From IMG/VR virus record IMGVR_UViG_3300048590_000175, positions 1 through 26,085 of that record: 26,085 nucleotides of DNA; one strand, given 5' to 3'. The position numbers and the translations under genes were made by a program. This stretch comes from a virus. Each line of letters opens with the position of its first letter. Position 1 is the stretch's first letter. Under the pieces are notes generated by a model. That model saw only the letters and a list, made by a program, of their open reading frames with translations, was not told the origin of the DNA and did no database searches. Below are positions 23,067-26,085 of the stretch, one piece after another.

Positions 23067-23776
23067 GCGGATTGGTCGGACATCGCGGGCTGCTTCTCGC
23101 CAGCGGTCAGCAGGTTGTGCAGAGCCAGTATCACCTGCTCGCATTCGACTCCTGGTCGATCACTGGCGACGGGCTCATCGCAACCCGAAACGGTGAGGCG
23201 TCTTCATCGTTCAACGCAACGTGCACGGGGTCTCCGGTCAGCGGGAACGTCTACTTCGAGTGGTCGCTGAACTCGATGCCGGCAACGGTCTATTCCGGCT
23301 ACGTCGGCCTGTCGCAGTGCAGACTGAACTCGAGCGACGTTGTGACCGCAGTCAGGTTCCCTACTGCCAGCACAGGCGGTCTCTACCTGTATCGCTCAGG
23401 CACAAACTCCTGCGGCGTCAGCACAACGAACGGCCTGTATCTCAACGGCACAGCGGTGGGTAGCACTTCGGGATACCGGTTGACGGAGTCGCAGCGCATC
23501 GGGATCGCATTCAATCCCACGACCCGTGAGATCTGGGTAAGGAATGGGAGCGGCAGTTGGATCTCCGGCGACCCGGAAACGCCGACTGGACCGACTGGCA
23601 CGCTGTCGGCGCTCGAGGCTCCGTCATCCGGGAACTACTCGGAGTTCCGCCCAGCGTGCGCTCTCTACAACTGCAACGGCGGCAGCAGCGGCACCGTCGT
23701 CGCGGAACTGATGGTCGCGTCCTGGCAGTTCGCATGGGCCGCGCCCAGCGGCTTCGCTCCATACGCCGGGGTTTAG
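23063..23776 (+). CDS. SPRY-like domain tail/adhesion protein
   Basis: This 237-residue protein has a SPRY (B30.2)-like pattern: YFEWSLNSMPATVYSGYVGL at 64-83, LYLYRSGTN-type strands, RIGIAFNPTTREIWVRNG at 145-162, and GSWISGDP. SPRY modules mediate protein or carbohydrate binding, and phages use them in tail fibres. The start chosen is GTG 23063, overlapping the preceding stop as GTGA; the frame is open upstream only as a shadow of the previous gene. It ends two bases before the next gene. A role as a virion-attached adhesin or spike component is likely. Confidence 0.65.
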   Translation: MSGLVGHRGLLLASGQQVVQSQYHLLAFDSWSITGDGLIATRNGEASSSFNATCTGSPVSGNVYFEWSLNSMPATVYSGYVGLSQCRLNSSDVVTAVRFPTASTGGLYLYRSGTNSCGVSTTNGLYLNGTAVGSTSGYRLTESQRIGIAFNPTTREIWVRNGSGSWISGDPETPTGPTGTLSALEAPSSGNYSEFRPACALYNCNGGSSGTVVAELMVASWQFAWAAPSGFAPYAGV

Positions 23777-23777
23777 T

Positions 23778-24836
23778 GTGGTCTGGGTCAATTACCCGTC
23801 GTCGTTGCCTGGACCGCAGCCGGGTTCGTTCTCGCCGCCAGCGAGACTCGCGGCGTCCAGTCTCGACGGGCCGCTGCAACTGCGCGCGCGCCATCGCGAC
23901 ATGGCGGGCAAGCGCAGCCGCTACACCTACACGTACACAGCCGAGCAGATGGATCTATGGCGGTCGTGGTTCGGTGGCGCTCTTCTGCATGGACGCCGAT
24001 GGTTCCGCGCCGCGCTTCCAGGCAATGGCGGCCTTGTGGTTCGTGAGGCGCGGTACGTTTCCGTTCAGGAGTCGCTGCTCGGAGCCGGGGTCTACCGCGT
24101 GACGGCTGAGCTGGAAGAGCGCGGCGCGTATGCCTTGGTCGAGCCGCTGACTCCTGACCCGCTGTGGGCGCTTGTCGTGCTGCAGATCCAAGGCGGCGAA
24201 CTCGTCGACCAGTCAAGCTACGCGCGGACATTGACTGGTGCCGGCGTGACGCAGTTCTATGACGCATGGCAGCCGCTGTCGCGACCGGTGATCAGGATTC
24301 AGGGGACGCTGAGCTTCCCGAGCCCGACGCCCGGGTTCGTGACATGGAATCCGGCGGCCGAGCTCGAGTGGGAAGACAACGATTGGACGGTGGAATTTCG
24401 CGTCCGGTGCGACCTGCCGCTGACCAACATCGTGCACTGGTATACCGACCGAGGCGGGGCTGGCGGCGACCCGCTCGGGATTCGCACGACGACCAACCTC
24501 TACACAAACGAGACGAACAGGGGCGTGCTCGCTGACTCGCTGGGTGATCAGACGGCGACCTTCGAGTCATCGGACGGCGTGTATGTCGTCGTCGAACGCA
24601 TGGGCGACGTGGTCGCTGCTTCCATCAATGGCACGTTCGCGCCGCAGGATGTCGACCTCGGTTCTGGGTACACATTCGACTCGGTGTTCAGCTCGACTAA
24701 CACGCCGCGCATCGGCATGCCGTCGTCGACGAATGCCAACATGGACATTCTCGTCTCGCAGTACCGCATCACGATGGGCGCGGCGCGCTACTCGCACACG
24801 AATCACGCTGTGCCCGACGTCTATTCGACGGGCTGA
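23778..24836 (+). CDS. Minor tail protein with LamG/concanavalin-like C-terminal domain
   Basis: This 352-residue protein has an N-terminal domain (1-115) with MDLWRSWFGGALLHGRRWF and GVYRVTAELEER, matching the pattern in the gene at 21676 (FHDWFEDELQAG and LYRVTAPLLLR). A LamG/concanavalin-like domain follows (about 155-350): DWTVEFRVRCDLPL, then VVVERMGDVVAASINGT and PRIGMPSSTNAN. Such domains often bind glycans. The paired N-terminal domains suggest a shared attachment site on the tail tip carrying different outward modules. The GTG start follows the upstream TAG by one base; a nearby alternative start is not excluded. Confidence 0.68.
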   Translation: MVWVNYPSSLPGPQPGSFSPPARLAASSLDGPLQLRARHRDMAGKRSRYTYTYTAEQMDLWRSWFGGALLHGRRWFRAALPGNGGLVVREARYVSVQESLLGAGVYRVTAELEERGAYALVEPLTPDPLWALVVLQIQGGELVDQSSYARTLTGAGVTQFYDAWQPLSRPVIRIQGTLSFPSPTPGFVTWNPAAELEWEDNDWTVEFRVRCDLPLTNIVHWYTDRGGAGGDPLGIRTTTNLYTNETNRGVLADSLGDQTATFESSDGVYVVVERMGDVVAASINGTFAPQDVDLGSGYTFDSVFSSTNTPRIGMPSSTNANMDILVSQYRITMGAARYSHTNHAVPDVYSTG

Positions 24837-24842
24837 GGACTC

Positions 24843-25418
24843 ATGCCTACCTATCTTCCAGCGCGCCGCGGCATCACGCAGTCAGAGGCGATGGCCGAAG
24901 CGCGTGCGTTCGCCCGCGTCGACCAGCCGGAACTGCTCACGCTGGCGCTGTACCACAGCAGCTTTCTCGACCGCTTCGGCCAGCCGACTGCGCTGTACCT
25001 CGTGTGCGATCACGAAGAGTTCACGGCGACGCTGGAAGCCGACGCGCCACTTCATGCCGGCCAGGAAGTGACCTTCACTCCCGTACCGATGACCGTCGTC
25101 ATGCCGGAAGAGACCGACGAGAGCCGCGACCCGCGCGCGTCCATCGAGGTCGACAACGTCGCGCGACTGTTGTCGCCGCTGCTGCGCGAGGCGACCGCCG
25201 GCAGCGAGCCTGTCCGACTGATCGCTCGCACGTACCTGCCGGGCGACACCAGCGCGCCGCACGAGATGCCGCCGCTGAATCTCGAGATCCAGGGGGCCGA
25301 GAGCGACGGCGTCAACGTTCGCCTACAGGCGGGCTACGGCGACGTGACGAACTTCCCCTTCCCGGCTGTGAGCTACACCGCCGAGGAAGGGTTCGCCGGT
25401 CTGGCGGCGGCGCAATGA
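24843..25418 (+). CDS. DUF1833 minor tail protein
   Basis: This 191-residue protein is a DUF1833 member: LLTLALYHSSFLDRFGQPTALYLVCD near the start, then the SIEVDNVARLLSPLLRE pattern in the middle and the end NFPFPAVSYTAEEGFAGL. This family is encoded directly before an NlpC/P60 tail hydrolase and the J-like tip gene in many siphoviruses, and that order holds here. It is thought to form part of the tail tip complex. The start follows the previous stop by six bases, and its stop overlaps the NlpC start as ATGA. Confidence 0.88.
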   Translation: MPTYLPARRGITQSEAMAEARAFARVDQPELLTLALYHSSFLDRFGQPTALYLVCDHEEFTATLEADAPLHAGQEVTFTPVPMTVVMPEETDESRDPRASIEVDNVARLLSPLLREATAGSEPVRLIARTYLPGDTSAPHEMPPLNLEIQGAESDGVNVRLQAGYGDVTNFPFPAVSYTAEEGFAGLAAAQ

Positions 25419-25825
25419 GCGGCTGGCTCTCTGCCTACGTCGGCCGGCCCTGGCGCGAAGGGGCATCGGGGCCGGAAGCCTACGATTGCCGAGGCCTCGT
25501 GCTGGCGGTGCAGCGCAGCGTGTGGGGGCGCGAGGTTCCGGCGCTCATTCAGCCCGGGACGGCGATCACCAGCGACGCGCTGCGCAGCGTCCGGCACTGG
25601 GCGCCTGCCGACGATTCGCCGCAGCCCGGCGACGTGCTGCTGCTGCACAGCCGAGGCGGTCCGCACGTGGGCATATTCGTGCTCGCCGGTCGCGCACTGC
25701 GGGTGCTGCACGCGCATGGCAGCGTGGTCGCTGGTCGCCAGGTGGGCCGGGTGCGCCTCAACGACCTGGCGGAACTGCTGGGCGCTGGCTACGGCAGGCC
25801 CCAGGTGTGGAGGCACCAGCCATGA
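25415..25825 (+). CDS. NlpC/P60-family tail-tip peptidoglycan hydrolase
   Basis: This 136-residue protein is a compact NlpC/P60 cysteine peptidase that would open cell wall peptides during injection. Catalytic Cys25 lies in EAYDCRGLVL, the second key His84 is in GPHVGIFVL, and a third polar residue is probably His99 or His101 in LHAHG. PQPGDVLLLH is a typical core strand. The start is ATG 25415, overlapping the DUF1833 stop; the open frame upstream is a shadow. It is short but complete for the catalytic domain, as in phage tail K-like proteins. Confidence 0.87.
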   Translation: MSGWLSAYVGRPWREGASGPEAYDCRGLVLAVQRSVWGREVPALIQPGTAITSDALRSVRHWAPADDSPQPGDVLLLHSRGGPHVGIFVLAGRALRVLHAHGSVVAGRQVGRVRLNDLAELLGAGYGRPQVWRHQP

Positions 25826-26085
25826 CCGGAACGGCGCTTCGGCGCACCATGCGCGCCCAGTGGGCGCACGTCGGCGCGATGCACGTCGAGCTGGACCACC
25901 GCGACCTGCGCGCAGTCGGCGAGCACCTGTGCATCAACGACCTGGCGCCGACGCACGGCAGGCCTGTCGTGTGCTGCATCAACGGCGAGTACATCGGTCG
26001 CGCGGACTGGTGGCAGCCGGTGCGGCGTGGCGATGTCGTCGTGTTCGCGGAGCTCGCGGCCAGCGGCGACAACGGGCGACTGCTG
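25822..26085 (+). CDS. J-like tail tip (host specificity) protein, N-terminus only
   Basis: ATG 25822 overlaps the NlpC stop as ATGA, and the frame stays open for 88 codons to the window end, so the gene is cut off. The residues visible include LCINDLAPTHGRPVVCCINGEYIGRADWWQPVRRGDVVVFAEL, patterns like the beta-grasp-type start (nucleic GD-V-V strand) of central tail tip proteins. Position after DUF1833 and NlpC is where lambda J-like attachment proteins are found. The identity rests on context and a short segment, so it is provisional. Confidence 0.65.
   Translation, partial: MTGTALRRTMRAQWAHVGAMHVELDHRDLRAVGEHLCINDLAPTHGRPVVCCINGEYIGRADWWQPVRRGDVVVFAELAASGDNGRLL

Noticed and set aside
1-26085. 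Integrase, attachment sites, tRNA or rRNA genes, insertion sequences, consensus promoters
   Set aside because: None could be recognised on either strand by reading; promoters in high-GC phages may be missed by eye.

Overview
The window is a contiguous, high-GC (visibly about two-thirds G+C), single-strand block of virion genes from a long-tailed (siphovirus-type) tailed phage or prophage. Every credible gene lies on the + strand and most junctions overlap by 1, 4 or about 10 bases (ATGA, GTGA, TGATG), as in one long late operon. Base composition, the HK97/lambda-like gene order and the tail families (gpG/gpT chaperone, DUF1833, NlpC/P60) suggest a phage of a high-GC proteobacterium; the host cannot be named from the sequence. 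No integrase, repressor, lysis, replication or tRNA gene lies in the window, so temperate or lytic lifestyle is undecided.

Layout. (1) Packaging and head, 1-8304: small and large terminase subunits, a prohead protease read in one frame with the HK97-fold major capsid protein, a small Ala/Pro-rich protein, the portal, a collagen-like protein with a carbohydrate-binding-like end, a gp6-like connector and a head-tail adaptor. (2) An accessory cassette, 8285-11817, sits exactly where only head-tail joining genes are expected: an MptE/Maf-like (DUF115) protein, a radical SAM protein with SPASM-like C-terminal cysteines, a GT2-type glycosyltransferase and two tandem paralogous DxD glycosyltransferase-like proteins, all overlapping. 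A 54-residue coiled-coil protein and an HK97 gp10-like protein follow. (3) A second accessory stretch, 12565-16540: a beta-rich virion protein, a helical protein, a small sigma-28-like factor, a kelch-like predicted beta-propeller and a beta-sandwich protein. (4) Tail, 16537-26085: a protein with twelve 24-residue repeats running in frame into a DUF3168 tail terminator, the tail tube, gpG and its -1 frameshift product gpGT, the tape measure, four tip/adhesion-like proteins (two with a shared N-terminal pattern, one SPRY-like, one LamG-like), DUF1833, an NlpC/P60 hydrolase and the start of a J-like tip protein cut by the window edge.

How it fits together. Terminase packages DNA through the portal into a shell matured by the protease; gp6/gp7/gp10-like and DUF3168 proteins join head to tail; gpG/gpGT, tape measure and tube build a tail whose 769-residue ruler implies roughly 115 nm; NlpC and J-like proteins form the cell-penetrating tip. 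The most unusual part is the radical SAM/glycosyltransferase cassette. Its position and translational coupling inside the head-tail genes suggest a virion-modification (glycan or peptide-modifying) system, with the Lys/Asp-rich collagen-like protein, the capsid or the repeat protein as possible substrates. Other features that stand out are two in-frame fusions with plausible internal starts, hairpins directly upstream of the capsid and tail-tube starts, and a textbook GGGAAAC frameshift site with a strong downstream stem.
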